In this document: positions 17,687 to 29,046 of the stretch, piece after piece | How positions within the stretch are numbered: the stretch's first letter is position 1 | Layout: each line of letters starts with the position of its first letter | From: Streptomyces sp. CB01201 | GTDB taxonomy: Bacteria > Actinomycetota > Actinomycetes > Streptomycetales > Streptomycetaceae | Length of the DNA stretch: 64,000 bases | Direction of reading: 5' to 3' | Assembly (NCBI RefSeq): GCF_002803085.1 | Contig: NZ_NNBJ01000011.1 | Location: 213,161-277,160 of the forward strand | Position numbers and translations under genes: made by a program | The notes under the pieces: generated by a model | What the model was told of the DNA's origin: nothing | The model's database searches: none | What the model saw: the letters and a program-made list of their open reading frames with translations, nothing else

Positions 17687-17882
17687 CACCTTCGGTGCCG
17701 GAAGGCCCGAGGGGAGCCGGGGGATTCCGAGAGAAATCCGGGTGGGGCCCGAGGGAGGTCCGCGCCGGGGCCCGGGTGGGAGCCGGGCGGGAGCCGGGCG
17801 GGAAGGGGAGCACTCCTCCTCGTGGCGTCCGGCGTCCGGCTTCCGGCTTCCGGCTCCGGTTCCGGTTCCCGGGACGCCCTTC

Positions 17883-18806
17883 TCAGGCGCGCAACGTGGT
17901 GAGCAGCCGGCCCGTCGCTCCGGCCAGGCCCCACTGGGCCACCAGCTCTTCGAGGGTGGCCGGATCGAGCGGCTCGGTGGGCAGTGCCGGGTCGAACTTC
18001 GGCAGCGGCACGTCCATCGCGACCCGTACCACCTTGGGCGCGACGTCCAGATAGTCGGCCGCCTCCAGGATTCCCCGCCGCTTGGCCGGGGTCAGCTTGG
18101 AGAACCGGTCGGCGGCGGCCGCGCGGACGCCCGCCAGATCCCCGTACTCGTTGATCAGCTGGGCCGCCGTCTTCTCGCCGATGCCCTTGACGCCGGGCAG
18201 CCCGTCGCTGGTGTCGCCGCGCAGCGCCGCGAAGTCCGCGTACTGATCGGGTCGCACCCCGTACTTCGTACGGATCAGCTCGTCGTCCACCAGGTCGCAG
18301 TCGCCCACGCCCTTGCGCGGGTAGAGCACCCGCACCCCGCGCACGTCGTCGACCAGCTGGAACAGGTCGCGGTCGCCCGTGACGATGTCGACCGGGCCGG
18401 GCGCGAGGCCCGACAGGGTGCCGATGACGTCGTCCGCCTCGTAGCCGTCGACGCCGACGCGGGCGATGCCCAGCGCGTCCAGCATGTCGTCGATCACCGG
18501 GATCTGGGGGGCCAGTGTGTCCGGGGTCTCCTCCTCGTCGGGCTGACCGGCCGGAGTCTCCTCGGCCACCCGGTGCGCCTTGTAGGAGGGGATCAGGTCG
18601 ACCCGCCACTGCGGCCGCCAGTCCGCGTCCATGCACGCCACCAGGTCGTCCGGGCGGTGGTCGTGGACCAGGCGTGAGATGAAGTCGAGCAGACCGCGCA
18701 CGGCGTTGACCGGTGTGCCGTCCGGCGCCCTGACGGTGTCCGGGACCCCGAAATAGGCGCGGTAGAAGAGGGACGAGGTGTCGAGGAGCATCAGGCGTCG
18801 CGTCAC
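17883..18806 (-). CDS. 5'-3' exonuclease (PolA N-terminal domain-like)
   Basis: The 307-residue protein has the PIN-like 5'-3' exonuclease fold. Acidic metal-site motifs are seen in LLDTSSLFYRA, ACMDAD, GYEADDVIG and TGDRDLFQL, and a helix-hairpin-helix GVKGIGEKTA lies around residue 200. It is the free-standing version of the DNA polymerase I 5'-nuclease domain and would act on flap or nicked DNA in replication and repair. GTG 18806 is chosen because the family starts with a few residues before RLMLLD; no good ribosome site precedes it. It is divergent from the osmoprotectant transporter. Confidence 0.9.
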   Translation of the reverse strand: MTRRLMLLDTSSLFYRAYFGVPDTVRAPDGTPVNAVRGLLDFISRLVHDHRPDDLVACMDADWRPQWRVDLIPSYKAHRVAEETPAGQPDEEETPDTLAPQIPVIDDMLDALGIARVGVDGYEADDVIGTLSGLAPGPVDIVTGDRDLFQLVDDVRGVRVLYPRKGVGDCDLVDDELIRTKYGVRPDQYADFAALRGDTSDGLPGVKGIGEKTAAQLINEYGDLAGVRAAAADRFSKLTPAKRRGILEAADYLDVAPKVVRVAMDVPLPKFDPALPTEPLDPATLEELVAQWGLAGATGRLLTTLRA

Positions 18807-18991
18807 ACCCCGATGATGCCGCACCCCACTGACATGCACCCCGCGGCCCGGCCCGGCCCGGCCACGGGCTTCGCGGCGCGGCCCCGTCCCGCGCCTCAGT
18901 GCCCGTCCCGCTCGTGAACAAGTGAACTGGATCACTGTTGTGTTTGCTTCCGATCGGGCCGGGCAGGCGCGTCGCCGGAGCGGACCCAAGT

Positions 18992-19006
18992 ATGGTTTTC
19001 AACCAT
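18992..19006. promoter_or_regulatory. Inverted repeat upstream of the osmoprotectant transporter
   Basis: ATGGTT-TTC-AACCAT is a perfect 6-bp inverted repeat in an otherwise GC-rich region, 88 bp upstream of the transporter start. It may be an operator; the binding protein is unknown. Confidence 0.4.
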
Positions 19007-19039
19007 TTCTCGGGCTGCGGACCGAATCCGCGCCGCTCC

Positions 19040-19071
19040 ACGGCCCGCCCGCGGGGGATGCGGGCCGTTTT
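19040..19071 (+). terminator. Terminator-like hairpin in the transporter leader (possible attenuator)
   Basis: A 9-bp stem (19040-19048 with 19060-19068) is followed by TTTT. It lies only 22 bp before the GTG start of the ATPase gene, and no upstream gene on this strand needs a terminator. This suggests transcription attenuation of the osmoprotectant operon. Confidence 0.5.
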
Positions 19072-19093
19072 CGGTTCAACCCGTGAGGTGTAT

Positions 19094-20161
19094 GTGTCCA
19101 GGCTGCAAGCCGAGCAGCTCTACAAGGTGTTCGGCAGACGACCCGAGGAAGCCGTCCGCACGCTCGAAAGCGGCGGCGACCGCGACGAGCTGCGGGCGGA
19201 CGGGACGACCGCGGCGGTGATCGACGCCTCGTTCACGGTGGAACCCGGTCAGATCTTCGTTGTCATGGGTCTCTCCGGCTCCGGAAAATCCACCCTGCTG
19301 CGCATGCTCAACGGGCTCCTGGAGCCCACCTCGGGCCGTGTCCTGTTCGATGGCCAGGACCTGACCAGCCTGCCCGCCCGTGAGCTGCGTACGGTCCGCT
19401 CCAGCAAGATCAGCATGGTCTTCCAGCACTTCGCGTTGTTCCCGCACCGCAGCGTCCTGGAGAACGCGGCGTACGGCCTTGAGGTTCAGGGCGTACCCCG
19501 CGCCGAGCGCGAGAAACGTGCCGCCGAGGCCCTGGAGCTGACCGGCCTGGCCGGCTGGGGCGACTCCTGGCCCGACGAGCTGTCCGGCGGCATGCAGCAG
19601 CGTGTGGGCCTGGCCCGCGCCCTGGCCACCGACGCCGACCTGCTCCTCATGGACGAGTCCTTCAGCGCGCTCGACCCGCTGATCCGGCGCGACATGCAGG
19701 ACCAGCTCCTCGAACTGCAGAAGCGCCTCAAGAAGACGATCGTCTTCATCACGCACGACCTCAACGAGGCCATGCGGCTCGGCGACAACATCGCCGTCAT
19801 GCGCGACGGGCGCATAGTCCAGCTCGGCACCGCCGAGGACATCCTGCTCACGCCGGCCAACGACTACGTGGCCTCGTTCATCCAGGACGTCGACCGCTCC
19901 CGGGTGCTCACCGCGCTGTCCGTGATGACCACCCCGCACCGCCCCGACGCGGGCGAGTGCGACTGCGAGAGCGTGCTGCCGGACACCCCCGTCGCGGACG
20001 TGTGCACGGTCGCGGCCCGCGTTCCGCACCCGGTCGCCGTCAAGGACACCCACGGTTCCGTGCTCGGCGTCGTGCCGCAGGAGCGGCTCATCGCCTTCCT
20101 GGGGGACGACAAGCAGGGCCCGGTCGAATGCTCGATGAAGGAGGTGGCGACGCATGCCTAG
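19094..20161 (+). CDS. Glycine betaine/proline-type ABC importer, ATP-binding protein
   Basis: The 355-residue protein has Walker A GLSGSGKST near residue 60, signature LSGGMQQR near residue 170, Walker B DLLLMDESFSALDP near 190 and H-loop FITHDLNEA near 220. A C-terminal region (about 285-350) with one CBS-like unit follows. This matches OpuAA/ProV, which drive uptake of osmoprotectants such as glycine betaine. The GTG start lies behind GAGGTG. The gene overlaps the permease gene by 8 bp, indicating coupling. A terminator-like hairpin precedes it. Confidence 0.92.
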   Translation: MSRLQAEQLYKVFGRRPEEAVRTLESGGDRDELRADGTTAAVIDASFTVEPGQIFVVMGLSGSGKSTLLRMLNGLLEPTSGRVLFDGQDLTSLPARELRTVRSSKISMVFQHFALFPHRSVLENAAYGLEVQGVPRAEREKRAAEALELTGLAGWGDSWPDELSGGMQQRVGLARALATDADLLLMDESFSALDPLIRRDMQDQLLELQKRLKKTIVFITHDLNEAMRLGDNIAVMRDGRIVQLGTAEDILLTPANDYVASFIQDVDRSRVLTALSVMTTPHRPDAGECDCESVLPDTPVADVCTVAARVPHPVAVKDTHGSVLGVVPQERLIAFLGDDKQGPVECSMKEVATHA

Positions 20162-21956
20162 GCTGAACCTCGGCGGCTGGGTCGACAGCGCCGTCAACTT
20201 CCTCCAGAGCCACCTCTCCTGGCTGTTCGACGCCATCACCCACCTCGTCAACGGCATGTACGACGGCATCAACGCGGTGCTCGACGCGCCGCAGCCGCTG
20301 CTTTTCGCGGGCATCCTCGCCGTGATCGCCTGGTGGCTGCGCGGCCTGTCCGCGGGCGTCCTGGCCTTCGTCGGGTTCGCGCTGATCGACTCGATCCAGC
20401 TGTGGGACGACACCATGTCGACGCTGTCGCTGGTGCTCGTCGCCGCGATCGTGACGCTGGTCGTCGCCATCCCGCTCGGCATCTGGGCGGCCCGCTCCAA
20501 GACGGTCAGCGCCGTCCTGCGGCCGGTCCTCGACTTCATGCAGACCATGCCGGCGATGGTCTACCTGATCCCCGGCATCATCTTCTTCGGCGTCGGTGTC
20601 GTGCCCGGCATCATCGCCACCATCGTCTTCTCGCTGCCCCCGGGCGTGCGGATGACGGAACTCGGCATCCGCCAGGTCGACGGCGAGCTCGTCGAGGCGG
20701 CCGAGGCCTTCGGCACCACCCCGCGCAACACGCTGATGCGGGTCCAGCTGCCGCTCGCGCTGCCCACCATCATGGCGGGCATCAACCAGGTGATCATGCT
20801 CAGCCTGTCGATGGTCGTCATCGCCGGCATGGCGGGCGGCGGCGGCCTCGGCGGCGCCGTCTACCGCGCCATCGGCAACGTCGACATCGGCCTCGGCTTC
20901 GAGGCCGGCATCTCCATCGTCGTCCTGGCCATGTACCTGGACCGGATGACCGGCGCGCTCAGCCGCCAGGTCTCGCCGCTCGGCCGGCGCGCGCTCGCCA
21001 AGGCGAAGGCCGCCGCCGGCGGTCTCAAGATCTGGAACTACCGTCCGCAGCCCGTCGTCGCGATCGTCGGCGTGGTCGTCCTCGCCGTCGTCGCGGGCGG
21101 CATGAACATGTTCGGCTCCTCCGGCTCTGACGCCGTCACCGGCGCCAAGGACGTGGGCAAGGGCAAGAAGATCTCGCTCGGCTACATCCCGTGGGACGAG
21201 GGCGTCGCCTCCACCTTCCTGTGGAAGGAACTCCTGGAGCGCCGCGGCTTCACCGTGGACGCCCGCCAGTACGAGGCCGGCGCGCTCTACACCGGCATGG
21301 CCGGCGGCCAGATCGACTTCGAGACGGACTCCTGGCTGCCCACCACGCACGCCCAGTACTGGGCGAAGTACAAGGACAAGCTGGAGGACATGGGCTCCTG
21401 GTACGGCCCCACGTCCCTGGAGCTCTCCGTGCCGTCCTACGTCAAGGACGTCAACACCCTGGACGACCTCAAGGGCAAGGGCTCCGAGTTCCAGAACCGC
21501 ATCGTCGGCATCGAGCCGAGCGCCGGTGAGACGGGCATCCTGAAGGACAAGATCCTCAAGGAGTACGGCCTCGACGGCGAGTACAAGGTCGTCGACGGCT
21601 CCACGCCCGGCATGCTCGCCGAGCTGAAGCGCGCGTACGCCAAGAAGGAGCCGATCGTGGTTCCGCTCTGGTCGCCGCACTGGGCGTACAACACCTACGA
21701 CCTGAAGAAGCTCAAGGACCCCAAGGGCGTCTGGGGCAAGGGCGACGGGGTGCACACCCTGGCCCGCAAGGGCTTCGCCTCCGACAACGCCGAGGTCGGC
21801 AAGTGGCTGAAGAACTTCAAGATGGACGAGAAGCAGCTCACCAGCCTTGAGGCCAAGATCCAGTCCACCGGCAAGGGCAAGGAGCAGGACGCGGTGCGCG
21901 CCTGGCTGAAGGAGAACCCGGGCTTGGCCGACAAGTGGACGCCGGTTGGCTCCTAG
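20154..21956 (+). CDS. Osmoprotectant ABC importer, permease fused to substrate-binding protein
   Basis: This 600-residue protein combines two components. Residues 1-310 are an OpuAB/ProW-type permease with the EAA loop VEAAEAFGTTPRN and several membrane helices. One further helix (about 305-322) leads into an OpuAC-type binding domain at about 345-600 with GYIPWDEGVASTF and FETDSWLPTTH. The tethered binding domain should face outside and deliver glycine betaine-like solutes. Such fusions are known in Gram-positive bacteria. The gene overlaps the ATPase gene by 8 bp and is followed by a strong terminator. Confidence 0.92.
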   Translation: MPRLNLGGWVDSAVNFLQSHLSWLFDAITHLVNGMYDGINAVLDAPQPLLFAGILAVIAWWLRGLSAGVLAFVGFALIDSIQLWDDTMSTLSLVLVAAIVTLVVAIPLGIWAARSKTVSAVLRPVLDFMQTMPAMVYLIPGIIFFGVGVVPGIIATIVFSLPPGVRMTELGIRQVDGELVEAAEAFGTTPRNTLMRVQLPLALPTIMAGINQVIMLSLSMVVIAGMAGGGGLGGAVYRAIGNVDIGLGFEAGISIVVLAMYLDRMTGALSRQVSPLGRRALAKAKAAAGGLKIWNYRPQPVVAIVGVVVLAVVAGGMNMFGSSGSDAVTGAKDVGKGKKISLGYIPWDEGVASTFLWKELLERRGFTVDARQYEAGALYTGMAGGQIDFETDSWLPTTHAQYWAKYKDKLEDMGSWYGPTSLELSVPSYVKDVNTLDDLKGKGSEFQNRIVGIEPSAGETGILKDKILKEYGLDGEYKVVDGSTPGMLAELKRAYAKKEPIVVPLWSPHWAYNTYDLKKLKDPKGVWGKGDGVHTLARKGFASDNAEVGKWLKNFKMDEKQLTSLEAKIQSTGKGKEQDAVRAWLKENPGLADKWTPVGS

Positions 21957-21990
21957 CCGCCCCGGGAAACCCCCTTCCCACCTCACCCTT

Positions 21991-22026
21991 CCGCAGCCGC
22001 GGCCGGTCCTCCGGCCGCGGCTGCGG
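21991..22026 (+). terminator. Terminator after the osmoprotectant importer operon
   Basis: A perfect 16-bp stem (21991-22006 with 22011-22026) closes over TCCT, 34 bp after the stop codon. Confidence 0.85.
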
Positions 22027-22168
22027 GGCGTTGCGATCCGGCCTGATCCGGTGCCCAACCCTTCGCGATCTTGGCGGGACGGTCCCCTCGGACCGCGAAG
22101 CTGCGTAGGGTGACCTGGACGCAGCCGGTGCGTACGCGGACCGAGTGAACGGGGAGGGAGCCCGGGAG

Positions 22169-22729
22169 ATGGACGACAAGGAAACTCTTCGGGTGGGAGT
22201 GGCGGTCCGGCGTCTGCGCCGCAGCCTCGGCCTCACCCTCGCGGTGGTCGCCGAGCGCAGCGGGCTATCGGTGCCCTTCCTCAGCCAGGTCGAGAACGAA
22301 CGCGCCCGCCCCAGCGCCCGCTCCCTCCAGCGCGTCGCGGACGCCCTGAACACCACGGTCGCCGAGCTGTACGACGCCGCCGACTGCACCCGTACGGTCG
22401 ACGTCGTACGGGCCGAACCCGAGGCCGAGGAGCCGGGCCACGGGGTGCGGGAGCTGCTGCGCGGACACCATCAGCTGCACGCCATGGAGTTCACCGGCGA
22501 GCAGGACACCGGGCGTGAATTCCAGCACCGCAACGACGAGTTGATGTACGTGGCCGACGGCGCCGCCGAGGTGGAGGCCGAGGGCCGCGCCTACCGCCTG
22601 GAGCGCGGCGACACGCTGTGCCTGTCCGGCGGGGTGCGCCACCGCTGGCGGGCGGCGCTGCCCGGCACCCGCATCCTGGTCGTGGCGGTCGCCGATCACA
22701 TCGAGGCGATCGAGGAGACCCGCCACTGA
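22169..22729 (+). CDS. XRE-family regulator with C-terminal cupin domain
   Basis: The 186-residue protein has an N-terminal helix-turn-helix (about 8-65, with SGLSVPFLSQVENE) and a C-terminal cupin barrel (about 105-180). This is the layout of small-molecule-responsive regulators such as PuuR-type proteins. ATG 22169 follows GGGGAGGGAG at a good distance; a GTG at 22145 lies before that site. The stop overlaps the start of the next gene (TGATG), so the two are translationally coupled and may share a function tied to a cobalamin-like or metal ligand. Confidence 0.85.
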   Translation: MDDKETLRVGVAVRRLRRSLGLTLAVVAERSGLSVPFLSQVENERARPSARSLQRVADALNTTVAELYDAADCTRTVDVVRAEPEAEEPGHGVRELLRGHHQLHAMEFTGEQDTGREFQHRNDELMYVADGAAEVEAEGRAYRLERGDTLCLSGGVRHRWRAALPGTRILVVAVADHIEAIEETRH

Positions 22730-23442
22730 TGCGGGTGGTCTCCCTCGTCCCCTCGTTGACGGAGGCCGTCGCGGTCAGCGGCCCCGGCCTCCTGGTCGGT
22801 GCCACCGACTGGTGCAGCCATCCGGCCGGGCTCGACGTGGTCCGGGTCGGCGGCACCAAGAACCCGGACGTGGAGCGTGTCGTCGCGCTCGCCCCGGACC
22901 TGGTCGTCGCCAACGAGGAGGAGAACCGCCCCGCCGATCTGGCCGCCCTCACCGCGGCCGGCCTCGACGTCCTGGTCACCGAGGTCCGCACCCTTCCGCA
23001 GGCCTTCACCGAGCTGGAGCGCGTTCTGGTGGAGGGCTGCGGGCTCGCCCGGCCCGACTGGCTGGACGCGGCCGAGCGGGCGTGGGGCGCGGTGCGCCCG
23101 GGCCCGCAGCGGAGTGCGGTCGTGCCGGTCTGGCGGCGGCCCTGGATGGTCCTCGGCCACGACACCTTCGCGGGCGATCTGCTGGCCCGGCTCGGCGTGC
23201 GCAACGTCTACGCCGATCACGCCGAGCGCTACCCGCGCATCGGCATCGACGAGCTGAACGCGGCGGGCGCCGACCTCGTCGTGCTGCCCGACGAGCCGTA
23301 CCGCTTCACTCCCGACGACGGCCCCGAGGCCTTCCCCGCACTGCCCGCCGCCCTCGTGGACGGGCGTCAACTCACCTGGTACGGGCCGTCGTTGGCCGAA
23401 GCGCCGGCCGTGCTCGGCGCGGCGCTCCGGGTCGGGACCTGA
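22729..23442 (+). CDS. BtuF-like periplasmic-binding-fold protein without a signal peptide
   Basis: The 237-residue protein begins with MRVVSLVPSLTEAV and has GATDWCSHPA, VGGTKNPD and a long backbone helix, as in the BtuF/helical-backbone metal receptor fold that binds cobalamin or ferric chelates. It starts directly at the domain, with no signal or lipoprotein sequence, and no ABC permease or ATPase is next to it. It is therefore probably cytoplasmic and not a conventional uptake receptor. It overlaps the XRE-cupin regulator by one base. Confidence 0.82.
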   Translation: MRVVSLVPSLTEAVAVSGPGLLVGATDWCSHPAGLDVVRVGGTKNPDVERVVALAPDLVVANEEENRPADLAALTAAGLDVLVTEVRTLPQAFTELERVLVEGCGLARPDWLDAAERAWGAVRPGPQRSAVVPVWRRPWMVLGHDTFAGDLLARLGVRNVYADHAERYPRIGIDELNAAGADLVVLPDEPYRFTPDDGPEAFPALPAALVDGRQLTWYGPSLAEAPAVLGAALRVGT

Positions 23443-23478
23443 GCGGGGCCGCCCTGCCGGGGCGGCCGCTCGACGCGG

Positions 23479-24594
<1,116 letters not shown>

Positions 24595-24639
24595 GGATCC
24601 AGCTTCTGCCCGCCGATCCGGCCCCGCCACGCCTGCTGG

Positions 24640-24658
24640 AGCTATGAGCCCATAAGCT
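24640..24658. promoter_or_regulatory. LysR-type operator
   Basis: AGCTATGAGCCCATAAGCT is an imperfect 19-bp palindrome with T-N11-A character between the divergent TDT transporter and LysR genes. It ends six bases before the LysR start, which fits autorepression. Confidence 0.65.
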
Positions 24659-24664
24659 GGGTTT

Positions 24665-25594
24665 ATGAGCAGGAACGATTCCGAGGACACCGCCCCCCTC
24701 GCCCACCGGGTCCCCGACCTCGGGGCGATGGAGCTGCTGCTCGCGGTCGCCCGGCACGGCAGCCTCGGGCGGGCGGCCCGTGACCTCGGCATCACCCAGC
24801 CCGCCGCGAGCAGCCGGGTCCGCTCGATGGAGCGCCTCCTCGGCGTCGCCCTCGTCGACCGCTCCCCGCGCGGCTCCAGGCTCACCGCCGAGGGCGTCCT
24901 GGTGACGGACTGGGCGCGGCGGGTCGTGGAGGCGGCCGAGGCGTTCGACGCGGGCGCGCAGGCGCTGCGCGGACGCCGGGACTCGCGCCTACGGGTCGCC
25001 GCCAGCATGACCATCGCCGAGTATCTGCTGCCGGGCTGGCTGATCGCGCTGCGCGCGGAACGCCCCGGCACCGCCGTCTCGCTCAGCGCCGGGAACTCGG
25101 CGGTGGTCGCGGAGCGGCTGCTCGCCGATGAGGCCGACCTCGGCTTCGTCGAGGGGCTCGGCGTGCCCGTGGGCCTGGACTCGGCGGTCATCGGTCACGA
25201 CCGGCTCGTCGTGGTCACGGCCCCCACGCACCCCTGGGCCCGTCGGCGGGGGCCGCTGCTGCCCGCGGAGCTGGCCGCGACTCCGCTCATTTCGCGCGAG
25301 CACGGCTCGGGCACCCGTCAGGTCCTGGACGCGGCCCTCGCCGCGCACGGCGGCCTCGCCGAGCCCCTCATCGAACTCGCCTCCACCACCGCGGTGAAGG
25401 CGGCCGTCGTCAGCGGGGCCGGGCCCTCGGTGCTCAGCGAACTCGCGCTCGGCGAGGAACTGGCCGCCCGCCGGCTCGTGCAGATCCCGGTCGAGGGCGT
25501 GCGGCTGCGGCGTGATCTGCGGGCCGTGTGGCGCCAGGGTCCGCTGCCGGCCGGGCCCGCCCGCGATCTGCTCTCGCTGGCCCGGCCGACCTGA
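24665..25594 (+). CDS. LysR-family transcriptional regulator
   Basis: The 309-residue protein has an N-terminal helix-turn-helix (about 20-78, GSLGRAARDLGITQPAASSR) and a periplasmic-binding-type effector domain (about 105-300). LysR proteins usually activate a divergent gene and repress themselves. Here that gene encodes the TDT transporter. The effector part has the CysB/CbbR-type length; the ligand is unknown. The palindrome at 24640-24658 is the likely binding site. Confidence 0.92.
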   Translation: MSRNDSEDTAPLAHRVPDLGAMELLLAVARHGSLGRAARDLGITQPAASSRVRSMERLLGVALVDRSPRGSRLTAEGVLVTDWARRVVEAAEAFDAGAQALRGRRDSRLRVAASMTIAEYLLPGWLIALRAERPGTAVSLSAGNSAVVAERLLADEADLGFVEGLGVPVGLDSAVIGHDRLVVVTAPTHPWARRRGPLLPAELAATPLISREHGSGTRQVLDAALAAHGGLAEPLIELASTTAVKAAVVSGAGPSVLSELALGEELAARRLVQIPVEGVRLRRDLRAVWRQGPLPAGPARDLLSLARPT

Positions 25595-25624
25595 GAGCCG
25601 TCCGGCACCTCACCTGACGGCTCG

Positions 25625-26308
25625 TCAGGCAGAGACCAGGCGGCAGCCGTTGGTGTCCGCGTGGGCGTGGACCAGGCGCTGCTCGATGGTGCGCCGGACC
25701 GCCGGCCACTCCTCGTCGAGGACCGAGTAGAACGCCGTCCCGCGCACCAGACCGTCCAGGCCCCGGGTGTGCACCCGGCGCACGCCCTCGCAGACCGCGC
25801 CGAGCCGTTCGATCGCGGCCCGCGAGCGGGCGTTGCGCGCGTCGGCGCGCAGCGAGATCCGGCGTACCCGCCAGGTGTCGAAGGCGTGCTGGAACATCAG
25901 CAGCTTGGCCTCGGTGTTGATGCCGGTGCCCTGGGCGTGCGCGGAGAGCCAGGTGGCGCCGATCTCGGCCGCGTCCGGGACCGCGTCCGCGGCGCCGGTC
26001 AGCGGGCCGCGCGGCGCGGGCGGCCACACCACGGGCCCGTCCCAGTAGTCGAGTTCGCAGAACCGGGTGGAGCCCACGACGAGGCCGTCCGCGGCCCTTA
26101 CGGTCGCGAACGCCAGGCTGCGGCCGGCCTCCTGGTCGGCCAGCGCGCTGTCGACGTAGGCGTACGCCGCGTCCAGGCCGTGCGGCACCGGTGTGAAGGC
26201 GTACGAGGTCCGGTCGGCCGCTGCGGCGGCGGCCAGGGCCGGGGCGTGGGAGGGGCTGAGCGGTTCGAGCCGTACGGAACGGCCCGACAGGATGACGGGT
26301 GCGGGCAC
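25625..26308 (-). CDS. GNAT-family N-acetyltransferase (RimJ/RimL type)
   Basis: The 227-residue protein has the GNAT fold, with VRLEPLSPSHAPAL at the N-terminus, the strand ATVRAADGLVVGSTRF and a motif A/B region ending in RNARSRAAIERLGAVCEG, typical of the RimJ/RimL group. It transfers an acetyl group from acetyl-CoA to an amine, often a protein N-terminus; the target is not known. GTG 26308 is chosen because the fold begins there and AAGG lies upstream; the longer frame adds non-homologous sequence. Confidence 0.85.
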   Translation of the reverse strand: MPAPVILSGRSVRLEPLSPSHAPALAAAAAADRTSYAFTPVPHGLDAAYAYVDSALADQEAGRSLAFATVRAADGLVVGSTRFCELDYWDGPVVWPPAPRGPLTGAADAVPDAAEIGATWLSAHAQGTGINTEAKLLMFQHAFDTWRVRRISLRADARNARSRAAIERLGAVCEGVRRVHTRGLDGLVRGTAFYSVLDEEWPAVRRTIEQRLVHAHADTNGCRLVSA

Positions 26309-26652
26309 GGGGCCTTCGGTCCTTCGGGGCGTGGCGGAGCTTCCCCACCTGTGGGCGGGGCGAGCGGGGACACGGAGGAACACATGGTCAGGATGTGTCC
26401 GTGAAATGGCCAGGGAAGGAACGAGAGCGCGAAGAGGAACGAGCGGCCAGGTGAAGGCGAGGAGTCTCGGGGAATCCGCCCGGTGAGGGGCGGCGAGAGG
26501 AAGATACCCGGATGATCGCCGAATCGTCACCCCCTCGCGGGGGCGCGGGTTCCCGGGCGTGTCGGACGGCCCGGGGCGAGGCCTGCTCCCGGGCCGCCGT
26601 CACCGGGGAGAGGCCTGCTCCCGGGCCGCCGTCACCGGGGAGAGGTGGGGGT
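26309..26652. other. Intergenic region with a tandem repeat
   Basis: This 344-bp stretch lies upstream of the acetyltransferase and downstream of the hydrolase gene, both on the minus strand. Apart from the tandem repeat at 26581-26644, nothing recognisable was seen. Confidence 0.5.
26581..26644. repeat. Two perfect tandem copies of a 32-bp unit
   Basis: The unit at 26581-26612 is repeated exactly at 26613-26644, next to the 3' end of the hydrolase gene. The two copies are identical, which suggests recent duplication. Confidence 0.85.
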
Positions 26653-27339
26653 TCAGCGCGCGGAGGCGGCCCGCACCAGGCCCTCGGTGACCCGGGTGTC
26701 CCGGCCCATCTCGGGATGCCACTGGACGCCCAGGACCCAGGCGGCACCGGGCAGTTCGGCCGCCTCGACGGTGCCGTCCTCCGCGTACGCCGAGGCCACC
26801 AGGCCGGGGGCGAGGCGGTCCACGCACTGGTGGTGGTAGGTCGGCACGTCGGCTGCCTCGGGGACGAGCGAGGCGTACCGGGTGCCCGGCACCGGCTTCA
26901 CGGTGTGCTCGGCGAAGACGCCCCGGCCGCCGGTGTGCCCGTCCAGGTGCTGGACCAGCGTTCCGCCGAGGGCCACGTTGAGGAGCTGGAGACCCCGGCA
27001 GACGCCGAGCAGGGGAGTGCCCGACGCCAGGGCCGCCTCGATCAGTGCCAGCTCCCAGGCGTCCCGCTCGCGGGCCGGGGGCCCGGTCAGCGGCGACGGC
27101 TCGGCCCCGTACCTGACCGGCTCCACGTCCGCCCCGCCGGCGATGACCAGGCCGTCCAGGCGCGCCACGACCTCGGCGGCGGCCGCCGAGGTGTCGTCCG
27201 GCGGCAGCATCGCGGCCAGGCCCCCGGACGCCCGGACGAGCCGGGGATATCCGGCGGGCAGCAGGGCGGCGGGCAGGTCCCACACGCCCCACCGGGCGGG
27301 CTCCAGATACGTACTGATGCCGATGAGCGGCTTGGACAC
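26653..27339 (-). CDS. Gamma-glutamyl amide hydrolase (class I amidotransferase, PuuD-like)
   Basis: The 228-residue protein is a class I glutamine-amidotransferase-fold hydrolase with nucleophile elbow GVCRGLQ near residue 113 and the His-Glu pair in QWHPEMG near residue 210. PuuD hydrolyses gamma-glutamyl-GABA. Here the enzyme would release glutamate from a gamma-glutamylated product of the pathway encoded by the neighbouring ligase, aldehyde dehydrogenase and SDR. It lies 25 bp after the permease gene on the same strand, so those two form an operon. Confidence 0.9.
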   Translation of the reverse strand: MSKPLIGISTYLEPARWGVWDLPAALLPAGYPRLVRASGGLAAMLPPDDTSAAAAEVVARLDGLVIAGGADVEPVRYGAEPSPLTGPPARERDAWELALIEAALASGTPLLGVCRGLQLLNVALGGTLVQHLDGHTGGRGVFAEHTVKPVPGTRYASLVPEAADVPTYHHQCVDRLAPGLVASAYAEDGTVEAAELPGAAWVLGVQWHPEMGRDTRVTEGLVRAASAR

Positions 27340-27364
27340 GGCGGCTGTCTCCGTTCGTAGGGGT

Positions 27365-28816
<1,452 letters not shown>

Positions 28817-28998
28817 GAGCCGCTCCAGATGATCGTCAAGGGAAGATCAGGTCAATGGTTCGGCTGCATACCTTTGCCGGAGGGCAGGGTGATGCGCAAG
28901 GGGTGGACGTAAAACCGCGGTTACGGAAAGCGCCGGTGAACGGGCGCCCGGGTGAAGGGAGTTGCCCGCGCGGGGCGGCCCGGTGTGCTCGGATCCAC

Positions 28999-29046
28999 TC
29001 AGGTCCGCCCAGGTCCGCCCAGGTCCGCTCAGGTCCGCTCAGGTCA
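28999..29046. repeat. 10-bp tandem repeat at the regulator 3' end
   Basis: A unit close to TCAGGTCCGC is repeated four and a half times, the last partial copy covering the stop codon of the FadR-type gene. It may reflect slippage; no function is evident. Confidence 0.7.

Noticed and set aside
18807..19093. A c-di-AMP riboswitch upstream of the osmoprotectant importer
   Set aside because: I could not find the conserved core of that riboswitch; only a simple hairpin and a palindrome are visible.
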